This document shows positions 26,352 to 35,048 of a stretch of 64,000 nt of DNA, piece after piece. Source of the DNA: Minicystis rosea (GTDB taxonomy: Bacteria; Myxococcota_A; Polyangia; Polyangiales; Polyangiaceae); assembly GCA_001931535.1 (NCBI GenBank), contig CP016211.1, positions 7,859,703 to 7,923,702 on the forward strand, written 5' to 3'. A program made the translations under genes and the position numbers. Positions within the stretch are counted from its first letter, which is position 1, and each line of letters begins with the position of its first letter. Under the pieces are notes generated by a model. That model was not told where the DNA came from, did not search any database, and saw only the letters and a program-made list of their open reading frames with translations.

Positions 26352-28028
26352 ATGGATCACGAGGCGGTGGAGGGCGCGCAGCGCGTGCCGGTGTTGATCG
26401 TCGGTGGAGGCGTGGTCGGGCTCTCGGCCGCGCTCTTCCTGCGACGACATGGGGTGGAGACGGCGCTCGTCGAGCGTCACGTGGGGACGTCGATTCACCC
26501 GCGGGCACGTGGGGTGAACGCGCGCACGATGGAGCTTTATCGCGGGCTCGGGCTGGAAGAGGCGATCGTGGCGGCGGGCGCGGCCACGCCGATTCATCTG
26601 GGCTTCCTCTTCGGGGCGTCGCTCGGCGAGGCCATCGATGCGCCCGTCGGCAAGGCGGTGCGGCGCGTGCTCCGGCGGCTCTTCGGCCGCAACATCTCGT
26701 TCAACGCGGCGAGCCCGGCGCATGGTTGCCGCATCACGCAGGATCTGCTCGAGCCCGTGCTCGCCGGCGCCGCGCGGGCGCGCGGGGCGAGGCTCGATTT
26801 CTCGACGGAGATGATCTCGTTTCACCAGGACGACGAAGGGGTGGAGGCGACGCTGCGCGATCGCCGGACCGAGGCCGTGCGCAAGGTGAAGGCGCAATAC
26901 CTCATCGCTGCCGACGGCGCGCGGAGCCCGGTGCGCGAGGCGCTCGGCATCACTACGAGCGGGCGCGGATCACTCGGGCATTTGCTCAACGTGTTGTTCG
27001 AGGCCGACCTCGCCGAGTTCGTGCGAGATCGGGAGTTCAGCCTGGCCATCATCCATCGCAAAGAGGTTCGTGGTCTCTTTGCCGCCATCGACAACCGCTC
27101 TCGCTGGGTCTTTCACATCGTTTACGATCCGGCGCGCGAGTCGCCCAAGGACTATCCGCCCGAGCGCTGCGCAGCGCTGGTGAAGGCGGCGCTGGGCGCG
27201 GGGGATGTGCCCATTCGCATCACCAGCGTATTGCCGTGGGAGTCGGCCGCGCGCGTGGCGGACGTGTATCGGAAGGGGCGTGTCTTCCTCGCGGGGGATG
27301 CGGCGCATCTCATGCCTCCTTGGGGTGGCATGGGGGCGAACACCGGCATCGCCGACGCCCACGATCTCACGTGGAAGCTCGCGCACGTGCTCCGCGGCGA
27401 GGCCGAGCCCGAGCTGCTCGACACCTATGAAGCGGAGCGCCGGCCCGTCGGGGTGATCGCGTCCGAAGACTCGGCGGACAACGCCGATGAGCAAGGGCTG
27501 ATGGCGCGGGCCGCGCTGTCGAAGATCCTCGGATTGAGCCGCGCGGCGATCTGGGCCCGCGTGACGGGCCGCGCCTCACCGCGACCGGGACGCTTGGTGA
27601 AGCTCGTCGGCGTAGGCTATCAATATGCATCGAGCGCCGTCAGCGCGGAGCCGGAAGCGCGGCGCTTCGCGCTCGATGGCCGGCCGGGCACGCGCCTTCC
27701 GCACGCTTGGATCAGGCGCGGTGGAGAGCGGGTATCGTCGATCGATCTGGTGGGGACACGCTTCACGCTGATCGCGGGGCAGGACGCGGAGGCCTGGTGC
27801 GACGCAGCCCGCACGGCGGCAGGCGAGCTCGGCACCGGCATCGATGTCGTGCGTGCGGGGGTGGATTTCGCGGATCCGCGCGGGCGCTTTCCCCGGAGCG
27901 CGGGGATCACGGCGAGCGGCGCGCTGTTGGTGCGGCCCGATGCGGTGGTCGCGTGGCGCGCGTACGCCGCGACGGCGAGCCCGCTGCCCGAGATTCGCAG
28001 CGCGATGGCGCGCGCCCTGGGCAGGTAG
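26352..28028 (+). CDS. FAD-dependent aromatic monooxygenase (PheA/TfdB type)
   Basis: 558 residues, class A flavoprotein hydroxylase. FAD/NAD-binding Rossmann motif VLIVGGGVVGLSAALFLRRHG (GGGVVG at 18-23), the DG motif YLIAADGARSPVR near residue 190, and the GD motif GRVFLAGDAAHLMPPWGGMGANTGIADAHDLTWKLA near 312-345. The C-terminal thioredoxin-like domain (GTRLPHAWI ... LLVRPDAVVAWRA) is that of the phenol/2,4-dichlorophenol hydroxylase and tailoring-oxygenase branch. It would use NAD(P)H and O2 to hydroxylate an aromatic ring; the substrate is unknown. GAGGAAG ribosome site before the ATG. Probably repressed by the divergent TetR protein until a substrate-like ligand binds. Confidence 0.92.
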   Translation: MDHEAVEGAQRVPVLIVGGGVVGLSAALFLRRHGVETALVERHVGTSIHPRARGVNARTMELYRGLGLEEAIVAAGAATPIHLGFLFGASLGEAIDAPVGKAVRRVLRRLFGRNISFNAASPAHGCRITQDLLEPVLAGAARARGARLDFSTEMISFHQDDEGVEATLRDRRTEAVRKVKAQYLIAADGARSPVREALGITTSGRGSLGHLLNVLFEADLAEFVRDREFSLAIIHRKEVRGLFAAIDNRSRWVFHIVYDPARESPKDYPPERCAALVKAALGAGDVPIRITSVLPWESAARVADVYRKGRVFLAGDAAHLMPPWGGMGANTGIADAHDLTWKLAHVLRGEAEPELLDTYEAERRPVGVIASEDSADNADEQGLMARAALSKILGLSRAAIWARVTGRASPRPGRLVKLVGVGYQYASSAVSAEPEARRFALDGRPGTRLPHAWIRRGGERVSSIDLVGTRFTLIAGQDAEAWCDAARTAAGELGTGIDVVRAGVDFADPRGRFPRSAGITASGALLVRPDAVVAWRAYAATASPLPEIRSAMARALGR

Positions 28029-28078
28029 CGGTGTCGATGGTCGCCGCGCGGTGACCGGTGGTAGTCTCGCGGAGGCGC

Positions 28079-28978
28079 ATGGAGCCTCTTCGGTCCGCGG
28101 ATGCGTGTGAATTCAAAGCACCGGCGAGCGGGGCCACCGTGCAGCTCTTCCGCGCCGAGGCCGCGACGTTCGCCACCGAAGGCCCGGGTCGCGAGGGGAT
28201 TCTGGTGGGCGTCCTGCTGCGCGGCATGGTGCGCACGGAGACGGAAAAAGGGCTCCTCGTGAGCGATGCGCGGGAGTCGCCGCGGATCTGGATCATGCCC
28301 GCGCGAGCACGGTTTGCCGTCACCGCCGTGCCCGGCCACGCGCCGGCCATTCTCGGCGCGGCCATCGGCGAAGGCCCGTTTGCTCGCTATCTCGAGGACG
28401 CCACGCGCGGCCGGCCCGCGGTGCCCGAGGCGCCGCGCGTGATCGAAGATCCGGTGGCCGCGCTCGGCATCGAGGCCTTTCATCGCAGCCTCTGGTCGGA
28501 CACGGGGCCTCTGGAGTGGGAGAGCTTTTTGGTGACGAGCCTGCGGCGGCTCTTCGATCACGGCGCGCGCCCAACGCCGGTGGCCGAGCCGCGCGGCGTG
28601 GGGCTGGCGCGCGAATACCTCCATGCCCACTATCGTGAAGCGGTCCCTCTCGAGCAGCTCGCCACCGTGGCGGGGCTCAGCAAATACCATCTCGTCCGCG
28701 CCTTTCGCGCGGCGGTGGGCGTGCCGCCGCACACCTATCAATTGCGGCTCCGCTTGACGCGATCGCTCTTCCTCCTGCGCGAAGGATTGCCACTCTCGGC
28801 GATTGCCTACGAGCTCGGGTTCGCCGATCAGAGCCACTACACCCGCGCGTTTCGGGTCGAGTTCGGGATCACGCCGGGCGCGTGGCTCCGGACGACGACG
28901 CCGGCGCGGACGTTCTCGCAGGTGCGTCGCCCTCTTCCCCAGGCGACTGAAACGGCTGACGTCCGACCGGAAGCGTAA
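28079..28978 (+). CDS. AraC-family transcriptional regulator
   Basis: 299 residues. The C-terminal tandem helix-turn-helix domain is at about 185-285 (LEQLATVAGLSKYHLVRAFRAAVGVPPHTYQLRLRLTRSLFLLREGLPLSAIAYELGFADQSHYTRAFRVEFGITPGAW), with an N-terminal cupin-like ligand domain typical of the AraC_binding group. ATG 28079 is chosen over a GTG 21 bases upstream because of a GGAGG ribosome site at 28071-28075. It follows the monooxygenase by 50 bases on the same strand and may report on the same substrate, though nothing proves a link. Confidence 0.9.
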   Translation: MEPLRSADACEFKAPASGATVQLFRAEAATFATEGPGREGILVGVLLRGMVRTETEKGLLVSDARESPRIWIMPARARFAVTAVPGHAPAILGAAIGEGPFARYLEDATRGRPAVPEAPRVIEDPVAALGIEAFHRSLWSDTGPLEWESFLVTSLRRLFDHGARPTPVAEPRGVGLAREYLHAHYREAVPLEQLATVAGLSKYHLVRAFRAAVGVPPHTYQLRLRLTRSLFLLREGLPLSAIAYELGFADQSHYTRAFRVEFGITPGAWLRTTTPARTFSQVRRPLPQATETADVRPEA

Positions 28979-28993
28979 GCCTGTTCGGGAAGG

Positions 28994-30085
28994 TCAATCG
29001 AGCGGGAGGGCGACGAGCGACGGCTTGGCCTTCGACGGATCGACGGCGAGCGCGGCAAAGGCCGCGCAGGTGACGTAGACCGAATGGGCCTTGTCATCGA
29101 CGTAGAGCGAGGCCGGTGATTGCAGGGGATCGCCGGCGACGATGGTGGTGATGGTCTTGTCCTGGCCAATCCGCACCACCGTATCTTGATAATTGACGGC
29201 GACGATCAAATCACCCTTGGCCGCGTCCACCGCGATCCCGTCCGCGCCCGAGAGCCGCGCGCAGTCGGTGGGCACGAAGACTTCGGGCGTGCCGGCGGAG
29301 CCGTCGGGGTTCACCGGGATCTTCACGATGGAGGCGCGATCGGTGTTGGTCGCGTAGTAAGCGTCACCGTGTTTGACGATGCCATTGACGCCGAGGTGAT
29401 AGGTCGTTTCCACGTTGCACACGGTCGGATCGGGCGTGAGGAGCATGTGGGAGAGCCACTTGGAGACGGTGCCGTCCTTTTCGACCTTGAAGATGGTGCC
29501 CGACATCGAATCGGTGACGAGGAGGTCGCCGGCGTCGTCGAAGCGAAGATCGTTGGTGAAGAACATCGCCGGATCCGAGGCGAAGAGCTGAGCGGTGCCG
29601 CCGGCCGCAGGGATCTTGTAGACGCCCGTCTTGGGGCCGTTGGGATCGGTGATGTTGAGGGCGGCGTAGACGGCGCCGTCCGGCCCGACGGTGAGCCCCA
29701 CCAAAGCACCTTGGTTCTGCGCGAAGGCGGGCGTGGCGCCGAAGGGCTTGATGTCGTGCTTTTGGAGATCGACCGCGAGCACCTCGCCGGTGACCAGAGC
29801 GCCGACGTAGGCAATCCCATTCTTGATGTCGAGGCCCTCGACGAATTGGCCCTTGGCTGGATCGAAGGCGGCCACGATCTCGGGGGCGTGCACGCCGCCG
29901 CCGGTGCCCTTGCCGCCGGTGCCGGTGGAGCTCGTGGTGCCCTGTCCGCCGGTGCCCGTGGTGCTCGAGGTGCCCTGTCCGCCGGTGCCCGTGGTGGATT
30001 CGGCGCTGCTGCCGCAACCGGCGGAGAGAGCCGAAGCACCGATGAGAAGAGAGACGATGGCCAACGAAAGAGAGCGGCTGTTCAT
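28994..30085 (-). CDS. SMP-30/NHL-like beta-propeller lipoprotein
   Basis: 363 residues. Signal peptide MNSRSLSLAIVSLLIGASALSAGC with lipobox, then a Thr/Gly linker repeated as TGTGGQGT, then a six-bladed propeller of the SMP-30/gluconolactonase type (GLDIKNGIAYVGALVTGEVLAVD, LTVGPDGAVYAALN, NDLRFDDAGDLLVTDSMSGTIFKVEKDGTV, NGIVKHGDAYYATN, DGIAVDAAKGDLIVAVN). The conserved metal ligands of true gluconolactonases cannot all be located, so enzymatic activity is uncertain. A GAGGAG ribosome site lies ten bases before ATG 30085. Confidence 0.85.
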   Translation of the reverse strand: MNSRSLSLAIVSLLIGASALSAGCGSSAESTTGTGGQGTSSTTGTGGQGTTSSTGTGGKGTGGGVHAPEIVAAFDPAKGQFVEGLDIKNGIAYVGALVTGEVLAVDLQKHDIKPFGATPAFAQNQGALVGLTVGPDGAVYAALNITDPNGPKTGVYKIPAAGGTAQLFASDPAMFFTNDLRFDDAGDLLVTDSMSGTIFKVEKDGTVSKWLSHMLLTPDPTVCNVETTYHLGVNGIVKHGDAYYATNTDRASIVKIPVNPDGSAGTPEVFVPTDCARLSGADGIAVDAAKGDLIVAVNYQDTVVRIGQDKTITTIVAGDPLQSPASLYVDDKAHSVYVTCAAFAALAVDPSKAKPSLVALPLD

Positions 30086-30308
30086 GATGAAGACTCCTCG
30101 TCGCGGAACGCGCCCGGAAGGGCCGCGCCGACGCGGGAGAAGGTGCGCGCGAACGCGGCCGCCGTATGGACGGCGGTTGCGCCGGCGCGAAAATGGGCCG
30201 AGATCGGCGGCAAATCGGCTGGGATCGGCGACGGCCCGGGCGGGCGAGACGCCCCGGCGGGCGCGGTCTGGAAGAATCTTGCGGCCGGTGGGTGGCGGGC
30301 GGCGACGG

Positions 30309-31319
30309 TCAGGGGCAGAAGGTGATGACGTAATCATCACCCTTGCAGGTGTAGGTGCTGGTCTGATCGTCGTAGGGGAAGCTGTAGCCCGTGGGACAAG
30401 CGTCCTTGAAGACCTTGGCGTATTTCTCGGGGAGCGACGGCAAAGCCCACTTGGGGTTGGTGCTCTTGCAGGCGCCGGGCGGCGACCAGCTCGGGCAACC
30501 GCAGCAGGTGGCGGTGGCGCCGGGGGAATAACAGGAACCGTCGACGCCGTTGGGCCCGCCCCCGATGCATTGATAGAGATCGTCAAAATCGGCGCATTTC
30601 AGCGCGGGATCTTGGGGATTCTCATTGCAGGCCTGATGCGGGCTGCGGCAACCGACCACCTCGTTTGCGGCATTCTCGAGCTGGAGCTCGGGAGGACAGG
30701 TGAGGTTGACGTCGCTGGTGCAGGCCGGCGATCCGCAATCGTAGGCGTCGTTGGGATCGGATGCGGTGAACGTGCCCGGCTTGGGCGCGACGCCCATGGG
30801 GAGGTTGTATCCATCGACGAGGCTGACGTCGTAGAAATCTTTCCCGCCGAAGCCGGCAAAGGTGAACTCGACCAAGGTGGCCGGCGGCTTCCCGCCGCTG
30901 CCGTTGCATAATGCTTTGCCGCCGCAATCACCGGAGTCGCACTTGCCTTTACCATTCTCGTCGAAGGTGCAGCCGCTCCGCCCCCAGAAGCGGCCACCCC
31001 ATTTCTCGGGCAGGACGATGGTGTGCGATTGCCCAGGATCGAGCTTCCACCCGCCATTTTCGGGGAGCTCGTAGTCGGCGGCGTTGAGCGCGCCGACCCA
31101 GATGGTTTCGCTGCAAGCGTTGGTGAAGGTCATGGCGTGCCCCACCCCGCTCTGTCCGCCGCTGCCGCTCGTGTTGCCACCGCTCGCGGTCGTCATCGGG
31201 CTCGCGCCCGTCCCGCTCGTCGAAGCAGCGCCACCTGGCCCGGAGGTGCCCCCGCTCGATCCACAAGCCACGAGACACGCCGCTGCGGCAGCGCTCATCA
31301 AGAAGGATCGCTCGCTCAT
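30309..31319 (-). CDS. Thaumatin-like lipoprotein
   Basis: 336 residues. ATG 31319 gives signal peptide MSERSFLMSAAAAACLVAC with lipobox, then a Ser/Gly/Thr linker. From about residue 60 the sequence follows the thaumatin family closely: MTFTNACSETIWVG at the first strand, GRFWGRSGCTFDENGKGKCDSGDCGG, then PPATLVEFTFAGFGGKDFYDVSLVDGYNLPMGV, and Cys-rich C-terminal segments ending YTCKGDDYVITFCP. The acidic-cleft residues that thaumatin-like proteins use on beta-1,3-glucan appear present (D in GDCGG and DFYDVSLVDG). Plants use these as antifungal proteins. In a predatory bacterium a surface-anchored form might bind or cut fungal or yeast walls, which is inference. Confidence 0.9.
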   Translation of the reverse strand: MSERSFLMSAAAAACLVACGSSGGTSGPGGAASTSGTGASPMTTASGGNTSGSGGQSGVGHAMTFTNACSETIWVGALNAADYELPENGGWKLDPGQSHTIVLPEKWGGRFWGRSGCTFDENGKGKCDSGDCGGKALCNGSGGKPPATLVEFTFAGFGGKDFYDVSLVDGYNLPMGVAPKPGTFTASDPNDAYDCGSPACTSDVNLTCPPELQLENAANEVVGCRSPHQACNENPQDPALKCADFDDLYQCIGGGPNGVDGSCYSPGATATCCGCPSWSPPGACKSTNPKWALPSLPEKYAKVFKDACPTGYSFPYDDQTSTYTCKGDDYVITFCP

Positions 31320-31464
31320 GAGGCGATGATACGCGATCGACGAGAGTAACGCGACGAGGCCTGCCGGAGCCGGCGCATCTCGGCTTCGGGACACCGATCG
31401 CACGGCGGCGCGAGGCGCGAGCACCCCGGCCGCCGTCCTTCAAAGGGTCATGGGCGAGACGGCG

Positions 31465-32010
31465 TCAATCCGGCTCGCAGGTGTCGTTGCAGCCGTCGTT
31501 GTCGGTGTCGACGGAATGATAGCCGAGCGCACACTTGATGGCCGTGGTGCAGTCGGGCTCGCAGGTGTCGAAACAACCGTCGTTGTCACTGTCCACCGCG
31601 TGGTAGCCCGGAGCGCACTTGATGGCCGTCGTGCAGTCGGGCTCGCAGGTGTCGAAACAACCGTCGTTGTCACTGTCCACCGCGTGGTAGCCCGGAGCGC
31701 ACTTGATGGCCGTCGTGCAGTCGGGCTCGCAGGTGTCGAAACATCCATCGTTGTCCGTATCCACCGCGTGGTAGCCCGGAGCGCACTTGATGGCTGTGGT
31801 GCAATCGGGCTCGCAGGTGTCGTTGCAGCCGTCGTTGTCGCTGTCCACGGCGTGGTAGCCGAGTGCGCACTTGACGGCGATGGTACAGCCGGATGTCCAC
31901 TTGGCTTCGGAGCCAACGGCGGCAGGGTGCTCATCGGTGGACGAGCCGTTGCAAGCGGCGACGGTGAGCGCGAGCGTGGCGACGAGAGAAAGGGCCAATG
32001 CCTTCATCAC
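31465..32010 (-). CDS. Lipoprotein made of five 28-residue Cys/Asp repeats
   Basis: 181 residues. MMKALALSLVATLALTVAAC is a signal peptide with lipobox. After about 20 linker residues the protein is five tandem copies of a 28-residue unit, consensus CTTAIKCAPGYHAVDSDN followed by DGCFDTCEPD. Each unit has four cysteines, so two internal disulfides are likely, and a DSDNDGC loop resembling the calcium-binding loop of EF-hand, dockerin or thrombospondin type 3 repeats. The copies are nearly identical at DNA level (84-base units, 31472-31891), pointing to recent expansion. A rod-like calcium-stiffened surface spacer is the most natural reading. Gene ends exactly with a repeat. Confidence 0.85.
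   Translation of the reverse strand: MMKALALSLVATLALTVAACNGSSTDEHPAAVGSEAKWTSGCTIAVKCALGYHAVDSDNDGCNDTCEPDCTTAIKCAPGYHAVDTDNDGCFDTCEPDCTTAIKCAPGYHAVDSDNDGCFDTCEPDCTTAIKCAPGYHAVDSDNDGCFDTCEPDCTTAIKCALGYHSVDTDNDGCNDTCEPD
31472..31891 (-). repeat. Five 84-base tandem repeats inside the lipoprotein gene
   Basis: Unit boundaries at 31472, 31556, 31640, 31724 and 31808. The third and fourth units are almost identical. The unit length is a multiple of three, so gain or loss of copies keeps the reading frame. Confidence 0.85.
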
Positions 32011-32087
32011 AGCGAACCTCCGGTTGGAGAAAGGGAGCGATCCTTCTATTTCGTTTGTGGGCCGGTGTCGATGCCGTCGAGACCCGG

Positions 32088-32093
32088 TATGCT
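32088..32093 (+). promoter_or_regulatory. -10-like box TATGCT of a leaderless gene
   Basis: TATGCT ends seven bases before ATG 32101 with no ribosome site between them, so the mRNA would begin at or near the start codon. Confidence 0.4.
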
Positions 32094-32100
32094 GTGCGGC

Positions 32101-33192
32101 ATGTCCGGTGAACGAGAGACGAAGGATGTCGGTCGTGTGCCGTTGTGGGCGACGGCGGTTGTCGCGCTGATCGCGGCGTGCGGGGCGCGATCCGATCTCA
32201 CGGGGCCTGGATCGGGGAGCAACGAGGTCGCTTGTCGAGCGGCCGGCGAGGCCTGCATGGTGGATGGGGATTGTTGCGATCTACCGTGCACGGGTGGCGC
32301 GTGCGCCGCGCCGCCGCCACCGTGCTTGAACGACACGGGGCCCGTGCTCTTGGCCATGGGGCTCTCGGATCCGTATTCGCTCGGTGGAGACGCGACGTCG
32401 CTGTTCGTCGCGGAGCTCCACGAGACGGGCTCGATCCTGCGCGTGCCCAAAGCCGGCGGTGCGAAGGAGGTGCTCTCCGCGAACGAGGGATACACCGATT
32501 TCCTCGTCGTGGATCAAAAGACGATCTTCTACGCCACGGAGCACGCGCTGCGATTCGTGCCCACGTCGGGCGGCGCGCCGGAGACGCTCGCGACCGTGTT
32601 CGGGCCGGCGGGCTTCCACGTCGGGCCGGATCGCATCCACCTCGCGGCGTACCTCGCCGAAGATCTCGTGGCCATCGATCGGGGCACGGGCGCGAAGGAG
32701 GTCCTCGAGAGCGGGATGTCCGGGATTCATCGGGTCGCCGTGAATGAAGAGGGCGCTTATTTCTCGAGCTTCTTGGATGGGCTCCGGCGCCATCGCTTCT
32801 CCGATGGCAAGCTCGACGTGCTCGGCGCGGGCCTCGGGAACGCGCGGGCGGTGCTCGCCCACGGCGGGGACATCTATTACACGGTGCCCAAGACGCAGCG
32901 GATTTACCGCGTGGCGAGCGGCGTCGCCGAGCCGGAGCTCTTGGCGGATCTGTCGTCGCTCGGTGTCTTCCTCGAAGCGCTCGTGACCGACGGAGCATTC
33001 CTCTACACGACGGTGAGCGCCGGCGACGGTGGGAACGGGCTCGTCGCACGGGTGCCGATCGCCGGGGGCGCGCCGCAGGTGGTGAGTGACGGAGGCGGGG
33101 TTTCGCCGAGCGCGCTCGTGGTGGACGATGCGTGCGTGTACTTCACGGAGCGAGACGGAGGGTCGGTGTTTCGCGCGCGGAAGGCTCCGTAG
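32101..33192 (+). CDS. Propeller-like lipoprotein
   Basis: 363 residues. The signal (LWATAVVALIAAC) ends in a lipobox; a Cys-rich knob follows (CRAAGEACMVDGDCCDLPCTGGAC), a pattern frequent in myxobacterial surface proteins. The remaining 280 residues are repeated short strands of the form GGDATSLFVAEL, ILRVPKAGGA, DQKTIFYATEHALRFVPTSGG, GGDIYYTVPKTQRIYRV and DACVYFTERDGGSVFRA, consistent with a TolB/NHL-like propeller. No enzyme motif is seen. ATG 32101 is chosen for the close -10-like box; an in-frame ATG 12 bases upstream is less likely. Confidence 0.8.
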   Translation: MSGERETKDVGRVPLWATAVVALIAACGARSDLTGPGSGSNEVACRAAGEACMVDGDCCDLPCTGGACAAPPPPCLNDTGPVLLAMGLSDPYSLGGDATSLFVAELHETGSILRVPKAGGAKEVLSANEGYTDFLVVDQKTIFYATEHALRFVPTSGGAPETLATVFGPAGFHVGPDRIHLAAYLAEDLVAIDRGTGAKEVLESGMSGIHRVAVNEEGAYFSSFLDGLRRHRFSDGKLDVLGAGLGNARAVLAHGGDIYYTVPKTQRIYRVASGVAEPELLADLSSLGVFLEALVTDGAFLYTTVSAGDGGNGLVARVPIAGGAPQVVSDGGGVSPSALVVDDACVYFTERDGGSVFRARKAP

Positions 33193-33220
33193 CGAAGAAG
33201 TGACCGAGTCACGCGGGCGC

Positions 33221-34852
33221 TCACCGCATGATGGTCGTCGTGTTGGATTGGAGGGCACCGTCGATGAGCTCGCGGAGCGACGAGGGCGCGATGGGCTTCC
33301 ACAAGGTGGGGAACTCGTCGTTGGTTTGCGCGGTGAAGCCGCTCATGACCAAGACCGGCGTGCGCGGAGCGCGGCGGCGAACCTCGGCGGCCAACTCCAG
33401 GCCGTTGATTTTGCCAGGCATGACGACGTCGGTGAGGATGAGATCGAAGCGGCCATTTTCCCGCTCCCACATGCCGAGCGCATCGACGGCGGTGGCGCTC
33501 TCGTGGACGTCGTAACCGTCGCTGCGCAGGAGGAGCGATATGGCGCTGCGCACGTCGGGATCGTCGTCGACGAGGAGGACGCGCGCACGCGTGCTGGCGC
33601 CGCGCGGCGGGACCACGAGGCGCTGGCGCGTCGCGGCCACCGCGATGGGGAGCCCGAAGGTGAAGGTGGTGCCGCGGCCCATCTCGCTCGTGGCGTCGAG
33701 GAAGCCGCCGTGTTGGCGAGCGATGCCGTACGAAACCGAGAGGCCGAGGCCGGTGCCTTTGCCGACCTCTTTGGTGGTGAAGAAGGGCTCGAAGGCGCGA
33801 CGCAGCGTCTCGGCGCTCATGCCGACGCCGTCGTCGGAGATGTGGATGCAGGCATAGGATCCGGAGGGCACGTCCGGCCGAGCGTCCTTCACGCCGATTT
33901 GAACCGTGTTGGTCTCGATGCGGATGACGCCGCCCGGGCGCGTGGCGTCGCGGGCGTTGAGCACGAGGTTCAAGAGCACCTGCTCCAGCGTGGCGGCGTC
34001 GCCGAGCGCGAGCGGCAAACCCATCTGGCAGCGGAGATCGAGGCTGCGCTCGGTGCCGATCACGTTGCGCAACATGGGCTCGATCTGGGCGACGACTTGG
34101 TTGAGATCGACGAGCGCGTTCTCCGACTGCGGGGTGCGCGAGAGCTTGAGCATCTGGCGCGTGAGGCGCGCGCCGCGCTCGCAGGCGTGCACGATGTTGT
34201 CGACGGGGAGGCGCACGTCGCCGCCGATGCGGGCGGCCATGCTCGCGACCTCGGCGCTCGTCTGGATGGCGGTGAGGAGGTTGTTGAACTCGTGCGCCAC
34301 GCCGCTCGCGAGCTGGCCCACCGTCTCGAGCTGCTGCGCGAGGCGGAGCCGACTCTCCACGTCGGCGAGGCGGCGCGCCGAGAGCCGGAGCTCCATCTCG
34401 TCCATGACGATGGCCGCGAGATCGACGAGGAGCGCCGCTTCGCCTTCGCTCACTTCCCGTGGGGATCGATCGAGGACGCAGAGCGTGCCGAGGCGATGGC
34501 CGTCGTGGGTCAACAAGGGTGCCGCCGCATAGAAGCGGAGGCCGAACGACCCGGCGACGAGCGAGTTGGTGAGGGTGCGCGGATCGATGGCCGCGTCCGT
34601 GACCACATAGACGTCGTTGGAGAGGATGGCGGAGGCACAAAGCCCGGGCTCGCGGGGTATTTGATCGACGTCGACGCCGCGATGGGATTTGAACCAGATG
34701 CGGTCGTGATCGACGAGGCTCACGATCGCCATGGGCACACCGAAGGTGCGCGCCGCAATGGCGGTGATGCGATCGAAAGCGCCGTCGGACGGTGTATCGA
34801 GAATGTCATAGCGATAGAGCGCGCGGAGTCTCCGCTGCTCGGTCTGCTCCAT
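33221..34852 (-). CDS. Hybrid histidine kinase GAF-HisKA-HATPase-REC
   Basis: 543 residues, soluble. A GAF domain at about 20-160 (FDRITAIAARTFGVPMAIVSLVDHDRIWFKSHRG, LGTLCVLDRSPR) is of the type found in many myxobacterial orphan kinases. Phospho-acceptor His187 (VAHEFNNLLTAI) starts the HisKA domain. The ATPase has its N box at LLNLVLNARDA, G1 at SDDGVGMS and G2 at GKGTGLGLSVSYG. A C-terminal receiver domain (about 422-540) has Asp475 (LTDVVMPG) and Lys in LWKPIA. Autophosphorylation and internal relay to the receiver are expected; the output partner is not encoded nearby. GGGGAGG ribosome site. It lies just downstream of the chemosensory operon on the same strand but 196 bases away, so probably separate. 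Confidence 0.93.
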   Translation of the reverse strand: MEQTEQRRLRALYRYDILDTPSDGAFDRITAIAARTFGVPMAIVSLVDHDRIWFKSHRGVDVDQIPREPGLCASAILSNDVYVVTDAAIDPRTLTNSLVAGSFGLRFYAAAPLLTHDGHRLGTLCVLDRSPREVSEGEAALLVDLAAIVMDEMELRLSARRLADVESRLRLAQQLETVGQLASGVAHEFNNLLTAIQTSAEVASMAARIGGDVRLPVDNIVHACERGARLTRQMLKLSRTPQSENALVDLNQVVAQIEPMLRNVIGTERSLDLRCQMGLPLALGDAATLEQVLLNLVLNARDATRPGGVIRIETNTVQIGVKDARPDVPSGSYACIHISDDGVGMSAETLRRAFEPFFTTKEVGKGTGLGLSVSYGIARQHGGFLDATSEMGRGTTFTFGLPIAVAATRQRLVVPPRGASTRARVLLVDDDPDVRSAISLLLRSDGYDVHESATAVDALGMWERENGRFDLILTDVVMPGKINGLELAAEVRRRAPRTPVLVMSGFTAQTNDEFPTLWKPIAPSSLRELIDGALQSNTTTIMR

Positions 34853-35048
34853 GGTCCACCTCCCCGTACGAATAGGCTATCTCACTCTCCTCGGCGGCTT
34901 CGCTCCAAATCGAATTGCCCAACTGGCACGTTGGTCATTGAGTGCGGAATCGGATCGGTCGGGTACGGAAAGCCCTGCTGGTCATCCCATTGACCGCGCG
35001 CGCGGGCACGGCGATTCCGGTGCTCCGAGAGTGGTTGGCAGACGCGCG

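Noticed and set aside
31472..31891. Regular 84-base repeats resembling an array
   Set aside because: Not CRISPR: no spacers, unit length is a multiple of three and the repeats are coding.
34919..34940. Sigma-54 promoter (TGGCACG) near the GAF kinase
   Set aside because: The TGGCACG half is present but the GC element is missing at the required spacing.
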